This document shows, one piece after another, positions 31,235 to 39,308 of a DNA stretch of 54,317 bases (position 1 is its first letter; the number at the start of each line of letters is the position of its first letter). This DNA comes from a virus. The translations under genes and the position numbers were made by a program. A model generated the notes under the pieces. It saw only the letters and a list, made by a program, of their open reading frames with translations, was not told the DNA's origin and searched no databases. The DNA lies in the IMG/VR virus record IMGVR_UViG_3300043570_002242, positions 1 through 54,317 of that record; one strand, written 5' to 3'.

Positions 31235-31483
31235 ATGAAAAACAGATTTTTTACAAAAGGCGAAAACGTTAAATTATTTCTACTGTCCATAGACGAGGGA
31301 AAAGAAGAGCTTCGTGAGTGTTTTCTTTCAAATGGCAAATGGGAAGACACATCAGACTTGATGAAAATAATGATTGACGGCTTCAATGGGATAGAGGAAA
31401 TAGACGAAAAAACAGCGTCCGAACTCTACAAGGACAAAGGCTTTGATGAAGCCATGTCTAAATTTGGTGGTTCCGATGGCTGA
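31235..31483 (+). CDS. Unknown 82-residue acidic protein
   Basis: It starts 2 bases after the stop of polyprotein 2, whose end (ACCGAGGTAATC) supplies a GAGG ribosome site. The product is acidic, alpha-beta by eye (NVKLFLLSIDEGKEELRE), and has no known motif. It overlaps the start of the next gene by 8 bases. Tight coupling on both sides suggests a head-module role, but no function can be named. Confidence 0.65.
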   Translation: MKNRFFTKGENVKLFLLSIDEGKEELRECFLSNGKWEDTSDLMKIMIDGFNGIEEIDEKTASELYKDKGFDEAMSKFGGSDG

Positions 31484-32495
31484 CGAAAAACCAAAAGAAG
31501 AAGAAGCACCAAAGAGGGTTGCTGACGCTGCAAGGCGTGCTTATGAAACACGCATAGGCATAGAGCCTGGAGTCGATGATTCTTTTAGACCCGTAAGCGG
31601 ATACCTAGTGAACAGGTCGCAAGACGCCAAAAGAAGGGCGATGCTCAAAAGCAACGTTCCAGAAGGTATGGCTGCGCCGTTTGAGACTTCTGAAGCAGAC
31701 CCAGCGGGAACAGACTTGTTGGTTCAGGGCGAAATAGAAGTGATTCTTAAGCCTGGAGTAGCCAAAAGAACTTCATACACAAGAGGCGATGCCGTGTCTA
31801 CCGGCGGCAGGGCTGTGTCGATGAACTCGGACCAACAAGAAGACATACTTAACGCCATCATTCATGACGATGGTCCTAATGCTAAAAAGACCATGGCAAG
31901 AACAATGCTTGGTCTTCTTAAAGCATCCCTGGATGATGATTACTCGGGGGTTAATGCCCTTCCGGATTCTAAAGGGAGACTAACCCCTGTTGATAAAGAT
32001 GACCCATCTGCAAACGAAAGACGCAACGAGTCCTACGAGGCGATGATTCTTGGTGGGTTTGACGCAGAAGACGTAGAAGGAATTCACTTTCCTTATTCAA
32101 AAATACAGAAATTAGCCGAAGACGAAAATGTTACTGATTTTATAAATAACAACTTCATTTCTTCACGCCTTAAAAAACTGAACAACAGCGCGGAGTCGGC
32201 CAGGATATTCTCAAGCCTACCCTCGGCATCAGAGATGAAAACTGAATCTATAACAGCCTTGAAGGAATTTAGGGCGGCCAAGAAGATGAAAAAGATGTAC
32301 GAAGGAATTGGTGTCGATTACATAAAAATATCGCACCCCAAAGGCATCAACATTGAAGACCCACGGACATACGACAGAAACGCTTCTCCACTTGCTGACG
32401 TAGAGTCAATACTTAAGGCAAAAATAACAAAAGAGATAGACGAAGAAATACAAAAGTTGTTTAATAAAAAATCCGGCATGAAGGAAGAAAAGTAA
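31476..32495 (+). CDS. Unknown 339-residue head-module protein
   Basis: ATG 31476 (MADEKPKEEE) was chosen over an upstream in-frame ATG at 31443 because it overlaps the previous stop in the usual coupled way and follows GGTGG. The N-terminal 40 residues are charged and disordered. The rest mixes helices and includes SRLKKLNNSAESARIFSSLP and a Lys-rich helix near KEFRAAKKMKKMYEG. It has no R-L-S-S-G motif and no recognisable enzymatic signature. The stop overlaps the next ATG as TAATG. Confidence 0.65.
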   Translation: MADEKPKEEEAPKRVADAARRAYETRIGIEPGVDDSFRPVSGYLVNRSQDAKRRAMLKSNVPEGMAAPFETSEADPAGTDLLVQGEIEVILKPGVAKRTSYTRGDAVSTGGRAVSMNSDQQEDILNAIIHDDGPNAKKTMARTMLGLLKASLDDDYSGVNALPDSKGRLTPVDKDDPSANERRNESYEAMILGGFDAEDVEGIHFPYSKIQKLAEDENVTDFINNNFISSRLKKLNNSAESARIFSSLPSASEMKTESITALKEFRAAKKMKKMYEGIGVDYIKISHPKGINIEDPRTYDRNASPLADVESILKAKITKEIDEEIQKLFNKKSGMKEEK

Positions 32496-32935
32496 TGGGG
32501 GCAGTACTCGTAGGGACGGCTGGCGACAAGAAGCTATATTACGTTGTCGACTCAAAGGATTCACTCAAAGACGGGATAATTGAAGACCCTGATGGCTCAA
32601 CCCACGAGGTTTCCTTTTTTTCTTACATAGGAAAGACAACGAACATAAGACCTTTGAGAGCCTCGGAGTTTCACAAATTTTTATGGGATGAGCCTGAAGA
32701 AAAAGATAAAAGAAAATGGATGGAAATTTTTATCCAAAAACTTGACGACCCCGACAAGAACCTAATGGAAGGTGTCGCTGTTCAGGATTCAACAGGTAAA
32801 GCCAGAAAAAAGAAAACAAAGGTTGACACTAAGGTTAATGCTTTTATTAACAATAATCGCGTTAGCAATTCTTCTGGTCTTCAGTTTTCGACTAAAATGG
32901 TAGTATCTGATAGCAAACGCGCGCAAAAGAATTAA
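32495..32935 (+). CDS. Unknown 146-residue basic protein
   Basis: Translationally coupled to the preceding gene through TAATG. The N-terminus reads as two short strands (GAVLVGTAGDKKLYYVVD). The C-terminal half is Lys-rich (KARKKKTKVDTKVNAFINNN), suggesting nucleic-acid or capsid contact. A fragment NSSGLQFS recalls the polyprotein motif but lacks Arg and the hydrophobic residue, so I do not count it. The family is unknown. Confidence 0.6.
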   Translation: MGAVLVGTAGDKKLYYVVDSKDSLKDGIIEDPDGSTHEVSFFSYIGKTTNIRPLRASEFHKFLWDEPEEKDKRKWMEIFIQKLDDPDKNLMEGVAVQDSTGKARKKKTKVDTKVNAFINNNRVSNSSGLQFSTKMVVSDSKRAQKN

Positions 32936-32948
32936 GCAGGACTAGAAA

Positions 32949-33608
32949 ATGTCAAGAGAATACTCTGAAAAAGCTGCCGGGGAAGGACTACTCCCTGACT
33001 TTTTGCCACAAGAGAACGTAACCGGAGACATACTCAAGGGCCGTGGTCCACGCCGTGGCAACCTTGAGCGCCTGCTGCGCTACTGGAGACCTATCATGAA
33101 AAAACCGGGCGGTTTTACCCGTTGCCGAGTCATTTTGGCAAACCATCCAGAGATGTACCCACTTGAGCGTATTTGCGCATGGTTGCATCACGAGACTACC
33201 GGTCTGTGGCCAAACGAAGGCTGTCATCATCCAGGCATGAAAAACTGCAAGGGCAAGCTGAAGAAGTTAATGACAACCGATAAGGCTTTTCGTAAAAAAC
33301 TTAACAATCTTGACAACGTCCGTATCCCTGGAGGAAAGGGAAAGAAGTCTGCGATGGTTGATGACGACATGGACGAGTTCTACAGCATGCACGACCACAC
33401 AAAGATAGGCGAAGACAATCCGGTTGTTACTGAAGAAGACATGCTTCATGCAATGAAGGTTCTTTCTGACTTTGTTGAAATGGAAAAAGGCTTCGCTGAA
33501 TATCTGCGCGACGAGAAAAACTGGGAAATCGAAGGAGAAGACTTGAACGGCTACACAAAGACGCTTCCATTTTCTTCTGTCGAAAGAAAGAGCGATTGCT
33601 GCGGATAA
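32949..33608 (+). CDS. Unknown 219-residue His/Cys-containing protein
   Basis: It starts 13 bases after the previous stop with GCAGGA upstream. Residues about 45-100 form a compact conserved-looking region, PGGFTRCRVILANHPEMYPL, ICAWLHHETTGLWPNEGCHH and a following CKGKLKK, with several Cys and His that could bind a metal. The C-terminus ends in DCCG. No family is recognised. It is in the head module, between the giant proteins and the kinase-like protein. Confidence 0.65.
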   Translation: MSREYSEKAAGEGLLPDFLPQENVTGDILKGRGPRRGNLERLLRYWRPIMKKPGGFTRCRVILANHPEMYPLERICAWLHHETTGLWPNEGCHHPGMKNCKGKLKKLMTTDKAFRKKLNNLDNVRIPGGKGKKSAMVDDDMDEFYSMHDHTKIGEDNPVVTEEDMLHAMKVLSDFVEMEKGFAEYLRDEKNWEIEGEDLNGYTKTLPFSSVERKSDCCG

Positions 33609-33611
33609 GTA

Positions 33612-35612
33612 ATGACGATTGATTCATGCTGTGACGATAGACCCACATACGTAACTAGGGTCATACTGGGGGCTTCTGTAGAGAGAAGCAGGCCCACCAT
33701 TGTCAAAACTGCAATGGCACGGACAAGTTTGGTGATTGATTACAAAGCCGCCTCCAACAGAAGTGGCACTACGAGGAATTTTTCCAGCAGCAGAAACGCG
33801 ATAACCGGTTCGTACAGGGTAAAAGCTGCCGCTCTAAGCACTCTGGCCTCCTTGGCTATTCCGGGCGACATGGACCCAATACGTTCTCCAATACGTTCAG
33901 CTGTCTACAGAACACTCACCCCAGGAAAACCCGGGATACCCGGAAGCGTTCCAATGAAGCCAAACAGGGGTTACAGGTGCCCAGAGGGTTATCAATACGG
34001 AGGAAGATTTACTGACTCTAGACTCTCTACTTGTGGGTTGAAGCTTTTTGACATTCCTAGTCCTCTAGGTTTAGCTCTTTCTGCAATAAAGAAAGGCTTT
34101 CGCTCCCTCAAGCCCGAGAGAGTGACTGGCGGAGTGCTTGGTGGTCTTCAAAGCGAAGACCCAACAATACGAAGAGACCCTAATATCGTAATCCCAAAGG
34201 TGTCCACGTTTAACAGGGCTGCCTTCCTTGAACAAATCAAACAAATGATTAACGGCCTAAGTACCGCTCAATCTTCAACAGCAAGAATGGTAAGAAGAGA
34301 CGGTTTCGTTCTTCAACCAGTCGTACCTGCTCGTGTCTTGCGTTCAATCCCGGACAACAGGGACATGGAAGGTGCTGCTTATCTTCTTTCGGTTTTGAAT
34401 GCTAGAGGTTTTGGAAAAGACGAAATAGGGATGCTTTCAAACACTGGAGTAAATTCAGTAACATTTGTTCTTCCGGGCGGTTCAACCATATCCCTTACAA
34501 AAGCAAGGGCTCTCACTGTTGGTGAGAGAAGAAAACTTGGCAAAACCATACGTGTAGCGGAGTCAATGGCAACGCCAAACAATCCTACGGGCAACATGAA
34601 GTACATAGCCGACGAAATGGGTGACGGAATTGTTTATTCAGAATCTTTTGTAAACATAAAAAATCCTAACGAGATAGTAAACGGCAAGCCTAAATGGGTC
34701 AACTACGCTTTCTCAAAAGCCAACATGCCTAAAAAACCAGAACCAGAAACAGCGAGAGAAACAGTCAGCAACGCTGCCCTTGGTAAAAAGATAAAGTCGA
34801 TAGACGAAGCATTGGAACATCTTGCTAACGGTGGAAGTCTTTCTGAAATTTCTCCAGAAATACTGGCCAAAGTCCTGACCAAAAAACAACTTGTTCAGAT
34901 TCAGAAAATAAATAACAATCAGTCAATAGTGGTTATTAATGGCCAAAAATATATTATGTACTCTCCAAAATCTGAATACGCCCATCTTGCAGAAAGATTT
35001 GCTTCAGATGTCCAACAACATTTAAGGCTTGAGTCTCCAGATGTCTACCTAGTGGGTGGACAGGGGGATAAAAGAAAATATCTAATGCAGAATGTTGAGT
35101 CAGCTTTGCCTGGTTCAGTTTTTAACCCAAATGCAAAAATGAATGATTTTAGACCAGAAGATGTTGCAAAGATGCTGGTTGCAGATTTTCTTACAGACCA
35201 AAGAACAAGAGGTCTTGACTCCGTAAACGCTTTAACTACACCTGACGGCGAAGTTCCAATGTTTGGCCAGAACCCAACATCAGGACTAATCGATTTAAGC
35301 AAAATAGAAATAACAAAACGCATGAAAATGTCTATAGCTGATTTCTATAATTCAGGAACACAAATAAACTACTCAGAGTATTATCAGACCCTCAAAATAG
35401 AGCAACAGCTTGCTTTTAGGAGAGCTATAGAACAGGCGATTTCTAGGGCAAAGTCATTCAGGGTTGCAGAACTAAAGAGAAGACTTGGGGCAGATGGGCT
35501 TTCAGTAGGTGAAATTAACCACTTTAAAATTCTTGAGAAAATATATAACTCCCGTCTTGCTGTTCTGTCTTCTAGCAAAAAGATGCTTCTTAACTACTTA
35601 AAGGGTATCTAA
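33612..35612 (+). CDS. 666-residue protein with kinase-like C-terminal region
   Basis: The start is 3 bases after the previous stop. Residues 123-141 carry the CPEGYQYGGRFTDSRLSTC Cys-pair motif, related to that of polyprotein 2. Residues about 440-570 resemble HipA or actin-fragmin/phosphoinositide kinase-like folds: KYIMYSPKSEYAHLAERFAS (nucleotide-binding Lys and helix C Glu), then VAKMLVADFLTDQRTRG, DSVN, and later a GLIDLSK strand where the metal-binding Asp would lie. The usual DRH is replaced by QRT, so activity is doubtful. Its function in the head is unknown; the kinase reading is inference. Confidence 0.55.
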   Translation: MTIDSCCDDRPTYVTRVILGASVERSRPTIVKTAMARTSLVIDYKAASNRSGTTRNFSSSRNAITGSYRVKAAALSTLASLAIPGDMDPIRSPIRSAVYRTLTPGKPGIPGSVPMKPNRGYRCPEGYQYGGRFTDSRLSTCGLKLFDIPSPLGLALSAIKKGFRSLKPERVTGGVLGGLQSEDPTIRRDPNIVIPKVSTFNRAAFLEQIKQMINGLSTAQSSTARMVRRDGFVLQPVVPARVLRSIPDNRDMEGAAYLLSVLNARGFGKDEIGMLSNTGVNSVTFVLPGGSTISLTKARALTVGERRKLGKTIRVAESMATPNNPTGNMKYIADEMGDGIVYSESFVNIKNPNEIVNGKPKWVNYAFSKANMPKKPEPETARETVSNAALGKKIKSIDEALEHLANGGSLSEISPEILAKVLTKKQLVQIQKINNNQSIVVINGQKYIMYSPKSEYAHLAERFASDVQQHLRLESPDVYLVGGQGDKRKYLMQNVESALPGSVFNPNAKMNDFRPEDVAKMLVADFLTDQRTRGLDSVNALTTPDGEVPMFGQNPTSGLIDLSKIEITKRMKMSIADFYNSGTQINYSEYYQTLKIEQQLAFRRAIEQAISRAKSFRVAELKRRLGADGLSVGEINHFKILEKIYNSRLAVLSSSKKMLLNYLKGI

Positions 35613-36322
35613 TGGACCTTTTTTCAGTTCTTTATGACCCATCAACATCGTCTCCGTTTGGTGTAGAGATTGAACACTCGAATGGAACAAAATCCCTTTA
35701 TGGACTCAGCACGGCCGGCAGGGGTTGGGCAAATACTGGCTCTACCCCAGAAACAATAATAAGAACAGGATTTGCACCTTACACAAAGTCTGTGCAGGAA
35801 GCTATAGAGCCAGCCATCGATGGAAGCATTGTGCTTTCACTTGCAGAAATAAGGGAACACACAAGCCCAGAACTTGTTTATGTTGGCAGGACTGTAAAAA
35901 ACAGAAATCCAGAATCCCCACGCAATGGTTTTGTCATGTCCATGTCTACAGGAAAAACAAAATCAAGAATAATTGATTACCTCGCTTCTAAATTCTCGAT
36001 GTCCCTAACGCGGTCTTCCGCCGTTAATGAAGTCAAGTCGGCAAACGTGGGATTTAGCAGTAAGTTGAACATCTTAAAAACAACAAGCGATGACCCGTCA
36101 AAGATGTGGCTTGTTGACCGTGTTGGCTCAATACTCGGTAGGGGTCAAATGCGCAGGATTGGCACAAAGGTAAACCCGGATAAGTCCAGTATTTATTCAG
36201 AAAACAGCAGAATAAATAGAAGAGTTAAATCGCTTATAGGTAATGAAGAAATTGATTTAAGTGATTATCCAGTTGATGAAAGAATAAGTATCTCAAGTCT
36301 TGAAAGATTCAAGAGGACATAA
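35612..36322 (+). CDS. Unknown 236-residue protein
   Basis: ATG overlaps the preceding TAA by one base (TAATG). The N-terminal part is strand-rich with SPFGVEIEHSNGTKSLYGLS, and the middle has LVYVGRTVKNRNPESPRNGF. The C-terminus is basic (SRINRRVKSLIGN). It lacks cysteines and known motifs. It may form a head or connector component with its neighbours, but only position suggests this. Confidence 0.6.
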   Translation: MDLFSVLYDPSTSSPFGVEIEHSNGTKSLYGLSTAGRGWANTGSTPETIIRTGFAPYTKSVQEAIEPAIDGSIVLSLAEIREHTSPELVYVGRTVKNRNPESPRNGFVMSMSTGKTKSRIIDYLASKFSMSLTRSSAVNEVKSANVGFSSKLNILKTTSDDPSKMWLVDRVGSILGRGQMRRIGTKVNPDKSSIYSENSRINRRVKSLIGNEEIDLSDYPVDERISISSLERFKRT

Positions 36323-36324
36323 AC

Positions 36325-37044
36325 ATGGCTGACAAGACAAGATACAAAGCTCCTAAGTTTCAAAAAGCTGACGCAGAAAAACTGGCAGCCGCAATAGGTT
36401 GTTCTGGGGTCCACCAAGACGCAAACGGTAAATGGCTTCCATGTGCGACAGAAGAAGAGATGCAAAAGCTCTCGATGGACGCCGAACCAGACAAGAAGCC
36501 TGTTGGTTTTTATGACAAAAAAGAAGGCAAACCCAAAAGAAAAAAGCGTGGCAAGAGAAAACGTTACGTAAATGACGAATGGGAAAACTTAAGACAGCGC
36601 TCCACTCTCGGCTTTGATACTCTTCCAGGTGGAAGTCTTGTTTCCGGAAACAACCCACCAATACCTGCAGTAGGTGAAACGGTTACGGCTTTTGATGGGG
36701 GCGTTATCCCGGCGATAACAAACTCTGGAAGCAAGTCAGAATATGGCGACGACATAAGCACCAAGGCAAGGCAGATGACTGGCCCGGAGTACGTTAGAGA
36801 CAACGACCCGGATGTTTTCATAGACCCAGAGTCAGCAAGATTCAGGTCTAGACAACTTGGCTGCATTGGAATTAGTAGAAGAATCTCAAAAACCGGACGA
36901 GCCGTGTGGATGCCATGCACCAACATGAGTGATTACTCAAGAGTCTCTGGCTCGACTTCTTTAGGCCGAAGAGGGCAAAGAAGAGACATGGAAAACACTG
37001 TTAGAACAATAGTGTCAAGAGAACTGAAGAAAAACAAAAAATAG
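36325..37044 (+). CDS. Basic protein with two C-x-G...W-x-P-C motifs
   Basis: Two related motifs bracket the protein: CSGVHQDANGKWLPC at residues 26-40 and CIGISRRISKTGRAVWMPC at 180-198. Between them lie a Lys/Arg-rich stretch (KRKKRGKRKRYV) and a Pro/Gly-rich linker. The Cys pairs, with conserved Trp-x-Pro before the second Cys, look like a small structural fold repeated twice, and the class appears elsewhere in the window. It is the last gene before the long capsid leader. The basic linker could bind DNA inside the head. The family is unnamed to me. Confidence 0.65.
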   Translation: MADKTRYKAPKFQKADAEKLAAAIGCSGVHQDANGKWLPCATEEEMQKLSMDAEPDKKPVGFYDKKEGKPKRKKRGKRKRYVNDEWENLRQRSTLGFDTLPGGSLVSGNNPPIPAVGETVTAFDGGVIPAITNSGSKSEYGDDISTKARQMTGPEYVRDNDPDVFIDPESARFRSRQLGCIGISRRISKTGRAVWMPCTNMSDYSRVSGSTSLGRRGQRRDMENTVRTIVSRELKKNKK

Positions 37045-37208
37045 AAATTACATTGTTCGTAAAAGTATTTACGCACAATAGTTACTAAATATTGTTAGTT
37101 CCACTATTGATGGGGAAATTCTGTTATTTTTGATAGTTAAGGACTGGGTGCTCACCTAAGTCGTAGTTCAATATCCACAAACAATCTCACAAGAGGTAGG
37201 AAAAAAAT

Positions 37209-38579
37209 ATGTCGGAAGACACTTCAAGAATCAAGGAACTGCAGACCGCACTCCGTGTAAAAATGGCAGACAACAAGGCTATCGCCGATTCATTCAGAAT
37301 CGAAGATGGAGCTGTAGTCGTCTCTGCAGACCAAAAGACAGCGTTCGACAAGAACATGCAAGATATCAAGGAAATCAAGGGACTCATCGAGGGTCTTGAG
37401 ACCATGGGCGGAGTATCCAGCTGGGCATCAGAGCCTCAGGATACAGTTGCTGGCGCATTTGCTGCAGCAGCAAACGATGTAAAGCATCTTTCCAGCCGTG
37501 AAATCAAGAGCATCGGCGAGATGTTCCTCGATTCCGCAGAATTCAAGTCACTCAACGGTGGCCGTAACGGTGCAAACATGGCTGCTGCATGGCAGGCTGG
37601 CGTTTCGCTCACAGGCTTCAACGTTAAAGATGTTTACTCAGCACTTCCAAGCGGCACAATGGGCCGTGGCGCAGACGCAGTATTCGGTTCAATTCAGCGC
37701 GATGCGCTGGTAACACCACCACAACGCACAAAGCGCGTTCGTGACCTGTTCCCAGTTCGCACCACAACTGCTGCAGTTATCGAATACTTCCGTCAGATTG
37801 GCTTTACCAGCCTTTCAGCTCCTGGCGTAACCAACTCGTCTTACTCAACCAATAACGCAGCTGCTCCAGTAGCAGAGCGTGACGGTGCAGCATTTGGAAT
37901 CAAGCCACAGTCAGCTTTCCAATTCGTTGGTGAGCAGGCTCCAGTACGCACACTTGCACACTGGGAAGCAGCACACCGCAACGTTCTTGCTGACGAACCA
38001 CAACTTCGTTCAATCATCGACAATGAGCTCATGTACGGTCTTCGTCTTCTCGAAGATTCACAAATCCTCAACGGTGACGGCACTGGCGAAAACTTGCTCG
38101 GTGTTTTGAACACCCCTGGTATCCAGGAGTACGCATGGTCAGACGGTGCAGTATTGCCAGTAGCAGACACAAAGGCTGACGCACTTCGCCGTGCGGCAAC
38201 CTTGTCGTTCCTTGCTTACTACGAGCCAACCGGCATCGTTCTTCACCCGAACGACTGGGAAGACATCGAGTTGACCAAGGACGCAAACGGTCAGTACCTC
38301 ATCGCAGTTTCGGTTGCAATGGGTGGCGAGCCAAAGGTATGGCGCATGCCAATCGTTGATACCCCTGCAATTGCAGAAGGTACAGCCTTGGTTGGTGCGT
38401 TCGGTACCGGAGCTCAACTCTATGACCGCGAGCAGGCAAGCATTCGCATTAGCGAGCAGCACTCTGACTTCTTCGTAAGAAACGCAATTGTCATCTTGGC
38501 TGAGCAGCGTCTCGCCCTTGCTGTCAAGCGTCCAGAAGCATTCGTAGTTGTTGACTTCGACGGAGCTCCAGAAGCCTAA
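37209..38579 (+). CDS. Major capsid protein, HK97 fold
   Basis: The 456-residue protein follows the HK97 gp5 plan: a helical N-terminal delta-like region (1-105), then PQRTKRVRDLFPVRTTTAAV, a long spine helix (WEAAHRNVLADEPQLRSIID), LLEDSQILNGDGTGENLLGVL, and the P-domain strands ending in ERLALAVKRPEAFVVVDF-type sequence. It assembles the icosahedral shell. A long leader of 164 bases precedes it with GAGGTAGGA as ribosome site, and a strong terminator follows. Codon use is more GC-rich in third positions than in neighbours, as expected for a very highly expressed gene. Residues 93-97 read HLSSR, close to the polyprotein motif and near the usual delta-domain boundary. Confidence 0.95.
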   Translation: MSEDTSRIKELQTALRVKMADNKAIADSFRIEDGAVVVSADQKTAFDKNMQDIKEIKGLIEGLETMGGVSSWASEPQDTVAGAFAAAANDVKHLSSREIKSIGEMFLDSAEFKSLNGGRNGANMAAAWQAGVSLTGFNVKDVYSALPSGTMGRGADAVFGSIQRDALVTPPQRTKRVRDLFPVRTTTAAVIEYFRQIGFTSLSAPGVTNSSYSTNNAAAPVAERDGAAFGIKPQSAFQFVGEQAPVRTLAHWEAAHRNVLADEPQLRSIIDNELMYGLRLLEDSQILNGDGTGENLLGVLNTPGIQEYAWSDGAVLPVADTKADALRRAATLSFLAYYEPTGIVLHPNDWEDIELTKDANGQYLIAVSVAMGGEPKVWRMPIVDTPAIAEGTALVGAFGTGAQLYDREQASIRISEQHSDFFVRNAIVILAEQRLALAVKRPEAFVVVDFDGAPEA

Positions 38580-38593
38580 TAAGCATTAAGCGG

Positions 38594-38633
38594 AACCCCG
38601 TCTGTACCTTCGAACGGTACGGGCGGGGTTTTT
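38594..38633 (+). terminator. Strong Rho-independent terminator after the capsid gene
   Basis: Fifteen bases at 38594-38608 pair completely (allowing G-U) with 38616-38630 around the 7-base loop TTCGAAC, followed by TTT. It ends the head-module transcript immediately after the capsid gene. Confidence 0.92.
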
Positions 38634-38655
38634 GCTATATATGAGAAGATTAGAC

Positions 38656-39189
38656 ATGAAAGAAAACGATTCATTTCTGTTTGTAGGAAATATGCCATTA
38701 TTTGGTGAACTCCTAGATGAAGTGTTGTCTCTAACACAAAAAGACTGGCTTAGCTACAAAGAACGAAAAGCGGCAGGTGGAGCAGCAGCGGAAAACACCG
38801 ACACAATACCTTTAATTTATGACTTAAAGCATAGGATTGATTCGGGAATACTACACAAGGACCATGAACGTTTTAGTAGATACATAGACGATGCAGTTGA
38901 GGTCGTAATAAAAAAACTAGGTGAAGTCAAAGTTCAGCAAGCAATGCTTACAAACTTGAAAGCCGGCACCGTTATACCTAGACACAGAGACAGGGGTCCA
39001 GTGACAGCCAAGACCCACAGGATACACGTGCCAGTTATAACCAATACAGAATGTATTTTTAGTGTTGGTGATGAATCAAGAAATCTAGATGCAGGACAAA
39101 TTTGGATTATAGATAACGTCAATAGATATCACAGTGTTGAAAATAAAGGCAATAACGACCGAGTCCACTTAATCATAGATGCAATTTGA
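38656..39189 (+). CDS. Aspartyl/asparaginyl beta-hydroxylase-like protein (2OG-Fe oxygenase)
   Basis: The start ATG 38656 is preferred over ATG 38641 because GAGAAG lies 7 bases upstream. The 177-residue protein has the double-stranded beta-helix signature: His110-x-Asp112 (PRHRDRG), Arg122 (KTHRIHVPV), the strands CIFSVGDESRNLDAGQIWII, His159 (NRYHSVEN) and Arg169 for 2-oxoglutarate. This matches the Asp/Asn hydroxylase family. Enzymes of this fold hydroxylate side chains or small molecules. It sits alone between two strong terminators, directly behind the capsid gene. The substrate is unknown; a virion protein is a possibility from position only. Confidence 0.8.
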   Translation: MKENDSFLFVGNMPLFGELLDEVLSLTQKDWLSYKERKAAGGAAAENTDTIPLIYDLKHRIDSGILHKDHERFSRYIDDAVEVVIKKLGEVKVQQAMLTNLKAGTVIPRHRDRGPVTAKTHRIHVPVITNTECIFSVGDESRNLDAGQIWIIDNVNRYHSVENKGNNDRVHLIIDAI

Positions 39190-39224
39190 TGTGGGATAAT
39201 TAAAACATGCCTACCTTAGGGCGG

Positions 39225-39263
39225 GAGAAGGTCCCTGCATTTATGCATGGGGCCTTCTCTTTT
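39225..39263 (+). terminator. Rho-independent terminator after the hydroxylase-like gene
   Basis: GAGAAGGTCCC at 39225-39235 pairs with GGGGCCTTCTC (39249-39259), and TGCAT pairs with ATGCA inside, with one bulged T. A run of T follows. It separates the hydroxylase-like gene from the next block. Confidence 0.88.
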
Positions 39264-39308
39264 GTGCAATGATGTAATATATAAGAACTTATAAGTAAAG
39301 AGGATTCC

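Noticed and set aside
31443-31475. Earlier in-frame ATG for the gene at 31476
   Set aside because: It would overlap the preceding gene by about 40 bases and adds a hydrophobic segment with no ribosome site, while the later ATG overlaps in the usual coupled manner.
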